A stretch of 64,000 nt of DNA from Schistosoma mansoni (taxonomy: Eukaryota > Platyhelminthes > Trematoda > Strigeidida > Schistosomatidae), in NCBI RefSeq assembly GCF_000237925.1, contig NW_017386009.1, positions 310,001 through 374,000 of the forward strand, written 5' to 3'. The notes under the pieces are model-generated. The model had not been told where the DNA came from, did no database searches, and was given only the letters and a program-made list of their open reading frames with translations. Both the position numbers and the translations under genes were made by a program. The first letter of the stretch is position 1. Each line of letters starts with the position of its first letter. This document shows, piece after piece, positions 1-14,400 of this stretch.

Positions 1-245
1 CGATAAGAAACGAACAGGAATGAAGCACAATCGGTATGAAAATGCATGAATAATGAAATCTGAGAAGATGGATTGATATATCTGCAGAAGAAACAGTGAA
101 GATTGACACAATCGACTGTTATTTTGAAACTTAACGGTTTATTGTATGGTTATCAGAATTTAGTGAGATAGTCTGTAATTTGTACCCAAATACATTCGAT
201 TGTCCCTACTCGTGTTCTTGTTCACAACAATAGTAGTAGTATTAT

Positions 246-470
246 AAACAAAGATGGATAATGGCTAGCAGTGGAATCCAGTTTGACGCGCGTTTTGTTT
301 TATTTAGGACTTGTCAGCTGGATGTACCTGCATCTCACAGTTGATGTTCACTCTGGGAATCGAATTAAGGCTATATCGAGGCAATACGCACAGTATGAAC
401 ATATGCCAATAAGAAACTGACTAGTTGCAGTCCTAAACATCAATGGGAAGATTCAAACAAACAATACTAA
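246..470 (-). repeat. SINE family B copy (tRNA head plus hammerhead), degenerate
   Basis: This copy matches the better-preserved copies at 27042, 33000 and 42828. Read on the minus strand it has a remnant of a tRNA-like head, then a hammerhead segment at about 275-345, then a short 3' part. Both conserved ribozyme blocks (CTGANGA and GAAA) carry substitutions, so it should not self-cleave. The family resembles the schistosome Sm-alpha SINE, known to encode hammerheads; that assignment is from memory. Confidence 0.75.
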
Positions 471-739
471 GTGAATGGTAGTAGTGGTCTAAATTTCTGC
501 AATTACTTCTAATGGATGCAACATAGATGAATTACTGATACATAGATTGTATGATATAATATTTTCTTGGAAAATGACGTGCTGAATCCTTTAAATTGGA
601 TTGTAGTTGCCTCTAATAAAATCAATAACTGGTGTAGTTATGCAGTTAATAATTCATTTATGAATGAAAATCTGTAAATGTATAGACTGAATACATTTTC
701 ATATTCAAAGGGTTTTATTGTGTGGATATTATATTTATT

Positions 740-985
740 TTATTAGTTGAGATCATTCGTCAATTGAAGCTAGATCATCATGGGAAACCTGAAAAAGCAC
801 TGGAAGGCCGTTTTCATCCTATTGTGGGACTCCTCAGCAGTGCGCGTCCCCGATTGTGAGATTCGAATCCAGGACGTATAGGTCTCGCACGCAAACGTTT
901 GACCTCTAGGCCACTCAGACGACCAGAATTCAACGGTGTTCATGTCTAACTTCAACTAATTCACGAAATTGAGCGACACATGAGC
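740..985 (-). repeat. SINE family A copy, degenerate
   Basis: Minus-strand copy of a tRNA-derived SINE. A B-box-like GATTCGAATC lies near 860-870, the head covers about 855-930, and a decayed hammerhead lies at about 800-845. The stem II/GAAA junction is altered. The same unit recurs more than ten times in the window. Confidence 0.75.
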
Positions 986-1639
986 TTCAAATTATCCCCA
1001 CCATCCCAGTAAAAAATGTTTAACGAGATTAGTTAATCAGTACTCTCAGAACGGAATGAATTAACTCAAATTTATCTATCTTTCCAGTGAATTGATATAA
1101 ATGCTTTTTTCTGTGATTGATCGAGAGAGCTTGCGTGTCTGAAACATGTTATCATCCTAACATAGCAGAATTTTCTGAAAATTGAGTAGATACTGAGATC
1201 AGACTTACCACATCCATGCTTGACTTGGTCCAGAAACCCCTCCTCGTATGGTTATAATCCCACCGAATAGTTAGTTATACAGCTTATTTATAAGGACTAA
1301 ACCTGCCGTCGTTATGATTGAACGAAATGACAAATTTTTGTATATAGAGCCTGAAAAATATCACTTAACTCTAGTCAAATTATTCATGAAGTTTAGTACA
1401 ACTCTATCTAGAAAGGAAGGTCACTGGACGTCGAACTGTTTCCTAGACTTCAGAATTGATCAATCCCGATATGGCTTAGCTCATTCAGTATTGGTCAAAC
1501 TCTGTACTTCTTACATCTTTTTCTTGAACAGTCAACCATTCTGGTAAGCTTTCATCTCTTCTTTGAGGACGCTAGGCAATTACAATAACATAGTCATTGG
1601 AATATGGTCAATCAGGCTAGGTGGTTATCGCTCAGTTTA
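986..1639. other. No gene recognised
   Basis: AT-rich sequence with only short chance reading frames. I see no splice-flanked coding segment and no repeat shared with the rest of the window. Confidence 0.5.
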
Positions 1640-3050
1640 ACTTCGATGTGTAGCGGTAAATAAATCCCCTCTGAAAGTCTTTGACATTTGATGCTAACCG
1701 CACTAACTTTACTGGACTCACCTGGCTGAAGGCGCTTGGTCACGAATCTGCACCAGATCACGAGCAGGTACGCCGTGCTACACATCTCCTACAGCAGCTA
1801 GCCAGTTTAGATTAGTCACTTGCCGATATATTAATAGCCTATCAAATATATCTTCGAAATCCTTCATTCCCGACTTCTTATTTGACTGGACTGGCACACT
1901 TCGACCATAAAAGGTGTTTCTGGTTAAGGTATTGTTAAACTCTGAATATTTGTGGTATCTTTAGTAGTGATTCTAACGTGATCTGGTACACCATTTCGGA
2001 ATCTGTAGGCATATTCCTTTTTGGAACTTTATATATCATTTGTTTACTTTATTTTTGAATATTTTGATATTTTTAATATTTTTGGATACTTTTTTCTCGT
2101 TTAGTGCTATACTTTATATTCATCATGGCCGAACAGACCCCTAAGTTATTTAACATCAAGACTCTTTTGCTCCTTCATTTCAGCTAATACGATTTTGGGC
2201 TGACGACTTCGAAGCCTGGTGCAGCTACACAGAAGCTGACTTCCACGACCACGGCGTGACAGACCCATGTACACATTTCTTCAAAGTAGTGAAGGCACCA
2301 CCGTATGATTTCAATAAGTACGTCACACCTAGTATGTTTACTAGTGATGTCTCGTAACCTTATGAAACCTTGAAAACTGCTATTCTTGAGCATGGAGATC
2401 TAACCAATCGACAACGATTAGACCAACTGTTCAACAACAATTAACTATAACGTGGTCCAGTAACAGAAAAGTTGCTACAGATGAGGGAGGTCATTGGTTA
2501 ACGGACCTTTCTCCAAGATCTGTTTAGACAGTCTCTCCTGTCTAAGGTTTCACAATGGGTGCAGGCAGTCCTTGTCTCATCATAAAACAACGCTGCAGAT
2601 GAACTGGCTTCATCTGCTGACCGAATTCTGTAGGTCACCAGAACTTCAAACTCCGAGGTCTACTCAGTCAAAGAAAATCCTCAAACGACATGAAATGAAT
2701 TCTCAGGGCTCTGTTATAATCTGACACGTTACCTTAGTATTCGTCATGACCATAGACGATCCCAGACTCTACGAAGGAGTTCCTCATGAAAACGATCTGT
2801 CTCTAGATCACAAGAGACAGAACCCTGATTGGTGCTGTTAACATAATAAGCATAAAAAACCTCGAAATTGCAGAAACCCTGCAGTTTCCCGAGCCCAGAA
2901 TCATCTGACATGAAAAACATTTCGGAAAACTTCCGAGTCTGAGAATAAACAAAGTCACGCATAGAAACTAATTTACATGTTGAAATTTTTTTCAGGAAAT
3001 TATATTTTGTGTACAAACTGAATCGCAACTCTACGGATCATTGTAGAACA
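1640..3050 (+). mobile_element. LTR retrotransposon fossil (Gypsy-type), leader and gag part
   Basis: A methionine start near 2125 opens a decayed gag-like region. Recognisable pieces include a segment similar to trematode Gypsy gag (about 2190-2400) and a Cys/His-rich patch near 2840-2900 resembling a nucleocapsid zinc knuckle. The stretch upstream (from about 1640) is probably leader or LTR, but I could not set its edge. No pol region follows; an RTE LINE begins directly downstream. The element is clearly broken in several places and looks old. The family is judged from protein resemblance to Boudicca/Saci-like schistosome elements, recalled and not searched. Confidence 0.6.
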
Positions 3051-4192
3051 ATCAGTTGAATGGAATTCATCACTCTACATCAACTTCATTAACAACGAGA
3101 AAGCATTTGATAGCGTGGACAGGACAACACTGTGGAGGCTTCTTTGACACTACGGAGTGTTTGCCTGAGAAGATAGTCAATATCATACGGAACTCCCATG
3201 ATGGATTAAACTGCCAAATCGCTCATGGAGGACAACTCACCAACTGATTCGAGGTAAAGACCGGTGTTAGGCAAGGTTGCTTACCCTCACCCTTTCTCTT
3301 TCTCCTGGTCATCGACTGGATCATGAAGACGTCAGCATCTGGAGGGAAGCACGAGATACAATGGACAGGCAGGATGCAGCTTGACGATTTAGACTTCTCA
3401 GATGACCTGGTTCTTCTATCACACACGCAACAACAAATGCAAGGGAAGACGACCAGTGTAGCCTCAGCCTCAGCAGCAATAGGTTTCAATATACACAAAG
3501 GGAAAACCAAGATTCTCTGATACAACATAGCATGCACCAATCAAATCTTACTTGACGGAGAAGCTCTGGAGGATGTGGAAACCTTTACATATCTGGGCAG
3601 TATCATTGATTTGCACAGTGGATCTGATACCGATGTGAAGACGCGGATCGGCAAATCAAGAGCAGCATATTTACAACTGAAGAACATCTGGAACTCAAAA
3701 CAATTGTCAACCAACACCAAGATGAGAATGCTTAATACAAATGTCAAGACAGTTCTACTGTGTGGGGCGGAAACCTGGGGAACTACAAAAACCATCATCC
3801 AGAAGATACAAGTGTTTATTAACAATTATTTACGCAAAATACTTCGGATTCGTTGGTCAGACACTATCAGCAACAACGTACTGTGAGAGAGAACGAACCA
3901 GATTCCATCCAGCGGAGGAAGAAATCAGGAAGAGGAGCTGGAGATGGATAGGACACACATTGAGGAAGTCACCCATCTGCGTCACATGGCATGTCCTCAC
4001 ATGGAATCATGAAGGTCAAAGGAGAAGAGAAAGACCAAAGAACACATTACGCCGACTAATGGAGACAGATATGAGAAGAATGAACAATAATGGAATATAA
4101 CTAGAAAGGAAGGCCGAGAACAGAGTGGGTTGGAGAACGCTGTTCTGTGGCCTACGCTCCATTGAGAGTAACAGTCGTATGTAAGTAAGTAT
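3050..4192 (+). mobile_element. RTE-clade LINE (RTE-a), 5'-truncated copy
   Basis: This is the 3' part of a non-LTR retrotransposon reverse transcriptase. Readable pieces include the [14 protein letters not shown] block (about 3290-3335), a region corresponding to the catalytic box in which FADDL reads as SDDL (about 3400), FTYLGSIID (about 3585) and the C-terminal IGHTLRKS motif (about 3950). It ends in a (GTAA)n-like tail near 4185. The reading frame is broken by at least three shifts or stops between 3100 and 4100, so it is dead. The same family recurs at 19128, 34885, 43845 and 46330. It resembles schistosome SR2, which is RTE clade. Confidence 0.9.
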
Positions 4193-7070
4193 GGGAAGTT
4201 TATGAAGACGCAGAATGTTATTCATTCACCGAAATGGTAAAGATAGAGTCTCTTTGGAGTTAATTCTCGTGTTCAGATAACTCAAATTTCGCAAACGTTC
4301 TCTGGAAATAATTCGAGGAACAACACTTTCCTCCTAAAAATATGCTCTCAAATCGAGTTTAAAATCAAGTTATCATCACTATTTAACTGACACTCGCGCA
4401 AACTATACGATCCCAACTTCTCACATCACGATTTCATATCTAAACTTCGACTACTGCGTACCCTACTCAGTCAGAGGAATGCCGCACTGAAACCTGTTCT
4501 CAGACTATCTTATATGGATGAAACCTTAAACACTGGGAATCAAAAGCTATTCTATGATTATCTGCATACAAAAATAACCTTGTAGCAATTTCAAAGAAGA
4601 TATCATTCGTGAGAAGGCTAAAAGCTTTAGGTCTTTAAACGCCAACCTACATATAGTCTTCGGTCTAGAGGGACAAATACCAACCTCAAAAAAGTTGTCT
4701 TTAAGCAATTTTTATTATGAAATGAAGAATAAATTCAGTCTCCAGACTAGATGCTTTTTATTATGCATTGTCTAGATACGTTCACATATCTTTGGTTGTA
4801 TACTTCAGGACAACCGCGAGTCACAATCTGGAGACTATAGTTTTGTATAACCTCGCTGAAGCAGACGGTTCTTAAATAACATCGAGTTTGCTGGAGATTT
4901 AAATTAAGATATATGGTAACATCCATATCACCATTTGTACATAACTGACTCTGTTCAGAAGTGAAATTGTATATGGGCAGTTCGATTAACTCTTCCTTAA
5001 TAGGAATTATAAATTATTCCACACTACCTCATTTCCTCTTGTTATTGTGGACTGACCAAAATATGCTGATCCGCTTGTCACAAATGATCGAACTTCATCA
5101 TCAATCATCTCAGTCTATGTACCAGTTTGATTTACTCTATCGACGGTTGCTATCTCTACCGATGTTTTTGGACTAATAATAGTTTTTGCAGAGAGGCCAT
5201 TCACATTAATCAACACAGACATCCTTCAAGTATATGGTTTTAGAATACAGACTTCACAAGAAGTGATCAAAAAATAGAAGACAGGTGAATCCATTCATGA
5301 TTCCTTAGTAGCATCGAAATAGATGTATCTATCCTCGAAGAATAAAGTATCTATGATCAGACTTTGCCTGTGTAATTCACCAAATTTAACAGATGAGGCT
5401 AACTAGAAGGTAGTCCTGCCTCACACCATTTGTCCGTAGGATATAAAGCCTTTTCTCTAGAACGGCACCCTAACATCTTGAGCTACTCTGGCTGCTATAT
5501 GCCGAAACATTAGCCGGGCTTATCTTCCTCTATTTATCGAGGCACATAAGCTATTACACGTTGAAGGAAATGTAGACAGTTGTAAGAACATGTGAGTATA
5601 ACTAACTCAGATGAATATGAAGCAGATCGCACAGATAATGTTACCTCTTCCCTCAACCCAAATTTTTACCTGAACCTAAAGTCCCTAATTCTGTTAAGTG
5701 TTACGAAAAGTGATTATTCACTCTTCGCCATAAAACAAATAGGAACCATGTGTCAATTAACTGGCACTATTGTGACATGTATATAAACAGACGCTTATTT
5801 TTGCAGTGTCAATTCTTCTCGGTACATTTTTGTTAACTTCGCGTGTCGTTATATCTTGAATGAGCTCTTTTGTTGGGATTCACCGCAGCACTTAACCTCC
5901 CTTCAAACTAATGTTTGGCTAGTAACTATTTTTTCTCTGGAGGGTTCTTCAGTCTACTCAGACAAGGTCGCTCGACTGGTTACTAAGTGATATCTCTAGA
6001 TATGATTCAACCTGCCTATCTATCTTCCATCGACTGCAATGTCTAAGAATATGATGGACCATGCAGTTTATATTTGCAATTGATTGGGATGAGCTGTAAG
6101 AGTTCTTATTCTTATGTATACCAGTAGCATATGACGGCAAGGACACCAGCATGTCACAATTTATCCACTATCCAGGTTACAGCTCCACGCGATTCTTTTG
6201 CTTCAAGAAAAACAGGACAGAATCAGGTCACCGGAATTATCCCAATTTCTTTACAACGGATAATATATGAGAAAAACAACCTTTCGGAGCTACATACGAC
6301 AACTTTGAATTTATTTCTTGAAATTGCCCATTTAAGTCTCTTCAAGGTCATTGATATCTCCGGGATTTTCAAGAACTGTCGAATGCATCCAGATGGACTC
6401 CAATTCCTTACTCAGAGATCAGATACGCCACAAATTGACAGAAGTTTCTTTGTCATCTAAACACGTAAAAGATGTGGCATCGTTTCTGCTGATCCAGGCA
6501 GAGCATTCGGACTTCATCTCAAGCCAGTGGTTAGAAATATTTAAAGCTTGTATGTTCTACACTTTCATTTTAATGCATCAACTACATATCGTTCTTATTT
6601 CAATGGTTATGACGTATTTTCACACTTAATTGTACTAAGATTACGCGTCATTGTTTTTTCTGGGTTTTATTGACTAATCCCATTTTTGATCCGTGAATTG
6701 TTTCTCCTCGTTAACCCGAATCTATTTAACTAGTTTCACTTGCATAGTCAAAAGGTGGCTTGATCCTAACATACCTTAGAAAAAGTACTTGATGTTGCAA
6801 TTCGTGCGATCTAGTTTGTGAAGAGTTATTGTTCTACAGTTGCCATGCTGTTGAAATGTCTTGTTAATAAAATCACTACAGAAAAAGTGAAAAAGTCTCA
6901 ATCTCAACTACTAGTTATCTTTCATGTATTCTCCACTATCCGTGACTGTTCTGTAGTTTACCGACCTCGCTCCACCCTAATTTTCAAATACAAACACATG
7001 TGGTACTGATCTTAGCACATGTATATTGGCTAACATTGGAATGAGAGTAGGTATTCGTTGCAAGAAAGTG
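4193..7070. other. No gene recognised
   Basis: AT-rich non-coding sequence with ORFs of at most about 109 codons, no recognisable domain and no consistent splice context. I searched here for the missing first exon of the RPRD2-like gene (expected to encode the N-terminal CID helices) and did not find it. Confidence 0.45.
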
Positions 7071-7074
7071 GCCA

Positions 7075-7440
7075 GATCAGTCTCGAGAAATAATCGTAGT
7101 CTATGGTCGCATATCTTAGAGAACATGGCTCAACATCGGTCATAATGTCTTAGGTAGATTCACTTTTTGTCTTCCGAATTCTGAATATAGCTTTGTTCTT
7201 TAGTTTTGTTCATTTCCTAAAGTCCATATACGTTATTCTCTTTCTGACTACCGTCCTGTTGACTTCCCTAATAAGTAATCCCGTACTCACAATCCTATCT
7301 GAGAAATACACTGCAGATTAGCGAAGAAAACTAGCCTCTACCTGAGAAAGATGCTGGAAATGAGTAGGCCATACTTTACGCTAATCAAACTGCATTGCAA
7401 AGCAAGCCCTAACTTGGTATCCTTGTTAGTCTTCCTCTAG
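7075..7440 (+). repeat. LINE fragments (RTE-b tail, RTE-a C-terminal piece)
   Basis: 7075-7200 matches the 3' end of the RTE-b LINE (compare 13690-13995). 7325-7440 carries a short decayed match to the RTE-a block that normally reads IGHTLRKSP (compare 19850-19920). Both are small and old. Confidence 0.55.
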
Positions 7441-8341
7441 CTTTATATCTGCTTACCTTGAGCACTATGGTAGCTTCGATAACTACTTTTACTCCACAAA
7501 CTTCTACTTATCAAAACAAAGAATGATAATAACACCTAGTAAACTTGAATGTTCTCGTGGTAGACTGACTCATCTCTAGTAAATGAAGGTCATTTTCATA
7601 CTATTCGGCTACCCAGTGGTAGTTTGTAAAACCAGGCTCAAATCCATTATTGTTTAATGAAGTAGGATTTGATCATTGAGCTTTTGGACTATTTTAATAA
7701 GTAAATACGATGCGTTTGATAGATAAAATGGAATTTTTATATATGTTTAATCAACTGATAGCTCTTTACGAGACCAAATTGTTGGCGTAAGCCCCAGACC
7801 AAACAGAAATGAGAAGACAGCTACCATACAATAGTTACAGGGTAGGGATAAAATAGAAAACGACCAAATTACCCCACGTTCACATCTAATAACTTATTGC
7901 ATTTAGATCATCTGAACCCCATAAAAATGCCTAGTTAGGACTCTTATAAGTGTTGTTATCATAGGATAGTTTGATTATTTTAATCTTATTATAGACTCCA
8001 AGTAGTAACCTCCATTGATTAAACGATTACAACTCATGGACACTATGAGACTATAATCGAGTTGTTCATGTGCTCGTTACACAACACTGACTAGCCAGTC
8101 AGTCTCGTTCGCGAACAACGTAGAATCTAGTGTAAGTGAAAACCGATTCCAGCCCCTGTATTTCGCATTAACACAATATTAGAATATCAAGACGATGAAA
8201 TCCCAAATAAAAATAACATTGAGTATTGATATTAATATCTGTTGTTTTTAATCAGTTTATCATGTATATTACGTCGTAATATGATTATTTTGGGTAACAA
8301 AATGCATTCTGTTTATAATCTTTCTGTTTTTTTCGTGCTAG

Positions 8342-8474
8342 CAAATAATCCAAGTTTTCAGTTAGCTCTACTTTACGTGGCAAATGAAATTCTTACTAAA
8401 AGTCCTAAATATGGTGTCTCTGAATTCGGTGAAGCACTAAAACCTGTCGTAACTCAAGCAACACAATTTCTAAA
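8342..8474 (+). CDS. RPRD2: RPRD2-like exon: CID domain, middle helices
   Basis: The acceptor follows a pyrimidine run ending in GCTAG, and the donor is GTTAGT at 8475. It encodes [17 protein letters not shown] and a following helix ending ATQFL, aligning with the CID block FLYLANDVIQN...FKHV. It enters with two bases of a split codon, so a coding exon must precede it. Confidence 0.85.
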
Positions 8475-11400
8475 GTTAGTTTTGTTGTTTCTTAAGATTG
8501 ACTACATATATTCAGACCTGGGCCATTTATATCCAAGCTTACAAAGTTGATTAATTACTGGACCTATCGTAAAGTCTTTGATATCAAGTTTACTGAACAA
8601 CTTTTACAGAAAATAAGTAAGCCATTTCTTTCATGCATATTAGAATTTTTTCCTTTTTTTTAGATGCTACTGAACAAGCCGGTAAGAAAAATATAACTCC
8701 ACCATCACATGATAATAAGGCAGATAATATTGTTAAAAACTTCAATGTAAGTAGTTAAGTTAACTACTTTATAATACGTTTGCTCTTCTTTGAACCACGA
8801 CATAATCTAACATAGCCTGAACAAAGTAGCTGATGACTATTACTGATTTACAAGATGTTTATTTCTTCCGTCTTTATGACCACTTTGCAGATCAAGCTCT
8901 CGAACTCCTTTGGGAACTTAATTCAGGGGATTTGATCACCGATTAGTAAACTGATGTCATGTTTGTTCAGTCCATAAAAATGGTTAAATTCTATCGATCG
9001 AGTTACACTACAGAAACAATTTAAATATGGTTAGTATTTTAATAAGGTACATACTTTTTAAGCTACATGTAGTATTTTCAGTGTATTCGATAAAATCAAA
9101 GTATCTTCAGCCCGCTTCAGTGTGACGAACTAATCTGTATCGTTAAGTCCTACACCTGGAAATCATGTTTCGTTGCACCGATTAGTCCAGCAATTGTATT
9201 CAGCGTCGCATTTATCTGATTCATAGTGCTATTCAAATTCTAGCAACCAATTTGCGTTATACCTATCATTTAAGTTACCTGACATCTCATGGAATGTTTT
9301 GATGTCATATAGCTAAAGGTGATCATCAGGAAACATTGGACTTACATTTTATACTAGTCAATGACTGGTAGAAAGGTGTGTTTAGAAACCTAGGGCAACT
9401 AATACTCTGTGTAGTATTTAGATCCTTGTCATCCAGTATCACAATCTAGGTTTTTTTTAGCATTACAGTCCATCGATATTATAATTCCAAGATATTATTT
9501 TTTGCAATCACTCAAATTTCAATATATTTCAAGTTAATTCTAATGTTTTGTCTTAAATAGCCTGAAAAGCTACTTGATACGTTACGCAAGATAAAACAAC
9601 TAGATGAAATATGTGAATCACACGGAAAATTTGATATTAGCCCACTTGGTTACGGTACACCAATCTCATCAACTGTTAGTTCATTAAAAAGTAAAGAAGA
9701 AAGTCGATCATTAACAGGCCAAGTAAGTTTGTTACGATTTATTTATTTAATAAGCAACGATCTACCACAATCTTGATGCTTATATGAACGTGAGCGCCCA
9801 TATCTGTGTATGTGGATTGGTGGATTGATAGTTACACAGATACAGTAGGGAAACATAACAAAAAATCATTCTTATTCATTCTCTACCATCGTCCAAACCT
9901 TGGGTTGGACGTCCAAGTTGTATTTTAATTGTTGAATTTGAATACCCTAACCACTGAACTGCCAGTCCACTAAACCACTTTTTCATTAGAATAGTCTATT
10001 CGCGAACTACTAGTTCTTTGGTGGCTTATTCTTAGAGTGAACCAATTAAAAGGCTAGTATGGGATTTAATTGATGCCTAATTTAAGTTCAACATAAATTA
10101 AATGGGAAGTAATTATATTTATTCTTTACTATTAAAGAGAACTATCTTATTAATGTTAAATACAGATTCACCTTTGTAAATCTTTACTTATAAAATTTCT
10201 GTACATATTAAAGGCGTATAAAAAGACAAAGCGAAATGAATTCACTCCATTTCAAACGGCTTTTCTGTTATTGCCTCCTAAAAGTTTATCCAGCAGATTA
10301 ACATTATTGAAAAGATGCTTCATACTTCTGTCTTGAAAGCCTAATTATTCAACTTTGTAAAGTAACCAGTTTTAATGGTCATAAACTATTATCTATGGCT
10401 GGGGTTGTTGCTCATATTTGTATTATTATCTATGTGGGTCCATTAGTATTACTATAAATCCCTTTTTTCACTCACCCCCCATGAAGTTTGTACGAAATTC
10501 AGATTTTTCTTTAGTATATACTACTTTACTACTGTAGTTTTGTTCATAGTAGTATGACAACAACCTTGAAATAATAGTATGTCTGAAGTTTTGTGTAGTT
10601 TCATGACGTGCACCTATCTTGTAAATAATGGTATGGCCTGCATAATAGATTTATGCAGTCTACAGTAAATTTGATTGAAATCGCTGTGAACTAATGTATC
10701 AAGTGTTATCCAACACCAGTTTTGTTTATTTGGCAGTTTCACTTCGCATTAGCTATACTTCAAAGTAACATGATTTATCATCAGACGTATGAACACCCCC
10801 CCCGGCTGGGATAAAATCAGAGATATCCACAGTTCCTACTAAATGTGTATTCTTGGATTTGCGATTAGTAAATGAAAGTGTTAGCAAATTAATGACATAA
10901 TAGGTAGAGAAAACTACAATAAATGTTCACTGCAACTAAGTTATATGCCCTATTTCACAACCAACTGATCGTTATGACCGAAAATAAGAATACATTTCCT
11001 AAATCCACCTCATCTATATTCACTTGCTAATTTGGCTGCTCCTGTGGAACTAGTTGCATCGAGCATACAATTAAGCATGTCCGTCATTGAATGTCATCTC
11101 GTCTGGTCAAAAAGGGATACTAGTTAAGGTCAGTTGAAGGTTTTAGTCGAATGCGGGAATCAACGCCTAAACGTTCTCATTTGACCATATTTATTCCCAC
11201 AGCGATTTAGTGTCTAGTGAAATATCCGTTCATTTTATATTTTATATTATTTAAGACGTTCGTTTAAATCTTTCCGAGATCAAATATTTCTCGAAACTTT
11301 GACTAGGATCAGCCAAAATGAGAATTCTTTAAACCATCATTTGGAACTTTTTAAACTGCTTGTCTAAAGTTAGATTGAAGATAGTAAAACTCCCATCCTT

Positions 11401-14400
11401 AGTATAGTTAATCGTTACAAATATCTCACTATTGTCTGCAAACAGCCACGTATTTCACACCTATAATCCTATAAAATACATCTTGCTACTACATTCGCCT
11501 AGCTGTCATATACTAACCGACTACCATGCGACTAGTTTGGACGGCTTAACGGACACATTGATCCACTACCCAGAATAGCATAATTACGAATTATTACTTA
11601 TCCTACTGAATATATGTTGGGGACGCTAGATCCCCAGAAATCACATGGTAAACGTCTTGTTTTTGTAATTTTATTTTGGGTATTGAAATTTCTTATTTTC
11701 GTGCCAAAAACGCTCATTCTTACCTTCACATCGTATTTTCCATTTGAAAGGACCCTAAATGTCATTGGTTCGTTCCCTATTTCAATATATTACTTTGTGA
11801 CCTTTCCCAAGGACATTCTTATGCTATATTTATGCGCTTGTTGTTGTTTGTACTTCTGGCTGCTTGTGGAATATACCTTTCTGAACCGGGTCTTCTCCTT
11901 CGGGTTAGCAGGGCTGGGACACATCGGAATAGTTAAGCTTGTCTTGTCGTTTTGTTGCTGATCCTTCGTTCCGTTTGCTGATTTAGGTGATCTTATAATC
12001 TCTTCAAATATAGCAATATACCAATGGCAAAAATGAATAAACAATGAAAAGTGTGTTCCTCTCTGTTACTGTGATGTCTCAAGGAAATATGGATAAATAT
12101 TTGATGAGCAATCATTAAAAAGCTAATTTTGATACTGTCATTATTTTAACTCCTTCGCTATTGGTTTGGTTAATTTCTTGTCTTGCTATGCTGTTGTAGT
12201 GTGGTGAGTTTGGATTATTAAACGTTTATGTCAGATCTTACACCGATCATGAATAAATTATTAAACAACGTAACATGTCTTTGATGCAGTAATATTATTG
12301 TTATCTTCATTAACGCTTTTTTCTTAAACAATTAGGTTGATAAGTGCTGTAAACATTTGGAATTTATATACAAGAAATATGAAGAACGTTTGGAACATAT
12401 GAATGCATTGCAAAGTATACTAGAAGGTGCAGAAATTTATTATAATGTACAACTGAAAGAGGTTGCTATCGTTGTGAATGTAAGTTCTATGGTACTACTT
12501 ATCTAACACAGTTGTATTACATTGAAATCATGAATTGATCTAAGTTAGATCACCATTGAAGATCTGGAAGTACTAGACGGCCGCTCCATCCTAGTGTGGA
12601 ACTCCTCAGCGGTGCTCATGTACGACCCCGCACGCGGGACTCGAGACCAGGACCTTTGGTTTCGGAATTCAACGGTGTTAATGTCTAACCCCAATCAGTT
12701 TTATTATTTTGTTTTAGTTGAACTAACTAACTATGAGATGATGAACAGGTTATTAGTTTGCACTGTTCTATGTTCGAAAACGACGCTTCTTTATCTACGT
12801 CCACTTATTTATTTATTTTAACATATAAACTTTGGTACAAGGAGGCACCATATATGTGTATATACGCATGTAGATAAACTACCTGGAATATATGGTATAT
12901 TCGACACAAGATTATAACTACAAAATGAAACATGCATCAGCGTTTGTATTCTGTTCCGTTTTTTTTTGTTGTTGCTTATTTCGTCTAGGCCTATGGTACT
13001 TACGGAAAACGTGTTACAAAGACACTTTCTGAACTAAATGATTTAATTCATAGGGATCATACTTCATCATTGTCATCACCATCTAGAACTACTACTACTA
13101 CTACATGTCAACCTGATCATAATAAACATTCAACAAAATACAACAAAGAGAATTCTTTAAATGAATCACGTTATGCATGTGATGAATATTATGATGATTT
13201 AAATGATGGATTTACTCATCATGATGATGACGATGATAATGATGGTGTTGGCGGTGACTTAGAATATCATGAAGATGTTGATGATGATAAAGAAGATGGT
13301 AGTATCAACAATAACAGCAAAACTGAAAAATCGAATGCAAAATTATTGAATAAAAAAGAGACCAATTATTCTTCCGAGATCATGAATAGTCAATCACCGA
13401 TTGATATATCCTCAAAAATAATCACAGATAGTTTAACTAATCGAATCAATAATCAATCAAAAACATTTCAATCAATGTGTAAGCCAACACCATTTGGTTT
13501 TCCTATTTTTCAACCAGTTTGTGATGCTTCCGGTGATGTAGATTATCGAGTATTGTTAAATGCAACATTACCTAAATCAGTTAAAACTGATGATGATGAT
13601 AATAATAATAATTCCAGGTAACTATTTTGATGTTCTTTGTTTGTTTTATATACCTTATAAATTATTATTTGATTAAAGTGTAGTACATAGACAAGTCAGT
13701 CAAGCACAAATCCATGAAGTCATTGACAATTGGACTGAGCCATGCTGGTAGGTGTAGACTACCTGGTTGGGATTCGCGAGATGATAGCAATCGATGGTTA
13801 GAGACCTTGAATGACATGGCTCAAAATCGTTTGCATTGGCAAAGGTGCATCCACTCTTTCACATAATGCTTATACCCTTACTACTTCTACTACTATGGGA
13901 TTCGAATCGACAACTGGATCTCTGTGTTAATGTGGTATGATAACTCGAACTGATGTACGTACGTACGAAGTTGTGACTGACTGACTGCTCAGGATGTCTA
14001 AAATTAAAATTATAGTGCTAAGCATATCGAATATTTAACTATTTGCATATAGATTCTATACAGCACACAAATCAACCAGTCCTAATCTTAATATAACCCC
14101 TAACTCTAAACCCTAACTGGGGACTCGAAAAATACTTAGGTCTTCATATGACTTTGGCAAGAAGAATGTAACATGTCTCAGAATCGATCACAATGGCGTA
14201 GGTGTATACACTCTTTATCTTCCCTCAAACCTTAAGATTAAAATTGCTTCATAACGTTCTTCCTTCCTATACTATATCTTTATATACAACCTATCTTTTA
14301 TATACTACCACCACTAAATTAACTATTTCTATGAATCCGGTGTTCATCTTGTTGTGCTAACGAGATATGGCAACTTGGACCGATGCATATATGTGCCTGG

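Noticed and set aside
8242-8550. 102-codon ORF as a separate small protein starting at 8242
   Set aside because: The conserved CID sequence starts only after the acceptor at 8341; the first part is intron and the end runs past the donor at 8475.
11614-11961. 115-codon hydrophobic ORF as a membrane protein gene
   Set aside because: It lies inside a solo LTR bounded by matching 5-bp duplications and has no splice or homology support.
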